A model generated the notes under the pieces. The model searched no databases and was not told the origin of the DNA. It worked only from the letters and a program-made list of their open reading frames with translations. A DNA stretch of 64,000 nucleotides, taken from NCBI RefSeq assembly GCF_002018875.1, contig NZ_MVOL01000005.1, positions 186,001-250,000 of the forward strand, read 5' to 3'. Source of the stretch: Pseudomonas sp. MF4836. GTDB lineage: Bacteria; Pseudomonadota; Gammaproteobacteria; Pseudomonadales; Pseudomonadaceae. Shown here piece by piece: positions 63,981 to 64,000 of the stretch. Position 1 is the first letter of the stretch; every line of letters starts with the position of its first letter. The position numbers and the translations under genes were made by a program.

Positions 63981-64000
63981 GAAATGGGCGCAGTGGAAGT

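Noticed and set aside
1..64000. tRNA, rRNA, CRISPR, insertion sequences, prophage
   Set aside because: I looked for the usual signatures (T-loop words, regularly spaced repeats, transposase and integrase motifs) and found none; small RNAs cannot be excluded.

Overview
The window is a gene-dense (about 60% GC by eye) chromosomal segment of a fluorescent Pseudomonas, most likely the P. fluorescens group. The evidence is the gene content: rbdA-type GGDEF/EAL protein, minCDE, the NAGGN osmolyte genes, Pseudomonas-type DUF3509 and DUF3309 proteins, and PuuD-type urate degradation. It is mostly core genome. I see no insertion sequence, prophage, CRISPR array, rRNA or tRNA gene. From memory of P. 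aeruginosa gene order (not checked), it reads as several syntenic blocks placed end to end.

Layout. (1) 1-10210: a truncated diguanylate cyclase, a TenA/PqqC-fold protein, an RbdA-like c-di-GMP enzyme, an ABC exporter with a DsbA-like protein and trhO, bolA with a DUF2059 protein, and fumC. (2) 10264-20622: a thiolase, pap (polyphosphate:AMP phosphotransferase), mnmC, the three-gene N-acetylglutaminylglutamine amide (NAGGN) osmoprotectant operon, and a YheU protein. (3) 20624-29713: YnfA-type membrane protein, an SDR, DUF3309 peptide, an LTA-synthase-like phosphotransferase, speE, small proteins, an ankyrin protein and a long-chain acyl-CoA synthetase. (4) 29750-40263: DUF3509, methionine-salvage genes mtnC/mtnD/mtnB with an MFS transporter and aroC, an alpha/beta hydrolase, a membrane-anchored GNAT-like protein, prmB, an isochorismatase-fold protein, an Smr protein, folE and a glutaredoxin. 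(5) 40313-44947: a GST, an aminotransferase divergent from a MarR regulator, a purine permease and a LysE exporter. (6) 45081-53225: urate/allantoin degradation (hiuH, puuE, uraD, alc, allA, puuD, NCS2 permease), then a Tsx-like outer-membrane channel. (7) 53283-56526: GntR regulator, MFS transporter and a DenD-like dehydrogenase. (8) 56501-63942: patatin, lipid A acyltransferase, minCDE, rluA, an InaA-like kinase and apeB.

How they work together. Purine breakdown is the largest pathway. Two NCS2-type permeases and a Tsx-like porin could supply purines and urate. PuuD oxidises urate, HiuH and UraD convert the products to allantoin, PuuE opens allantoin, and Alc and AllA release urea and glyoxylate. 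Three near-identical palindromes (TTGTAYACAA) stand before the first permease, hiuH and puuE, which suggests one GntR-type regulator for the set.

No wholly new multi-gene system is visible. The most interesting signals are regulatory: a sigma-54 promoter with tandem upstream dyads before a DUF3509 gene; a second sigma-54-like promoter before the Tsx-like channel; a duplicated 20-bp operator in the MarR/aminotransferase gap; the shared purine palindrome; and three helically phased TGTGAA repeats before an InaA-like kinase inserted between rluA and apeB.
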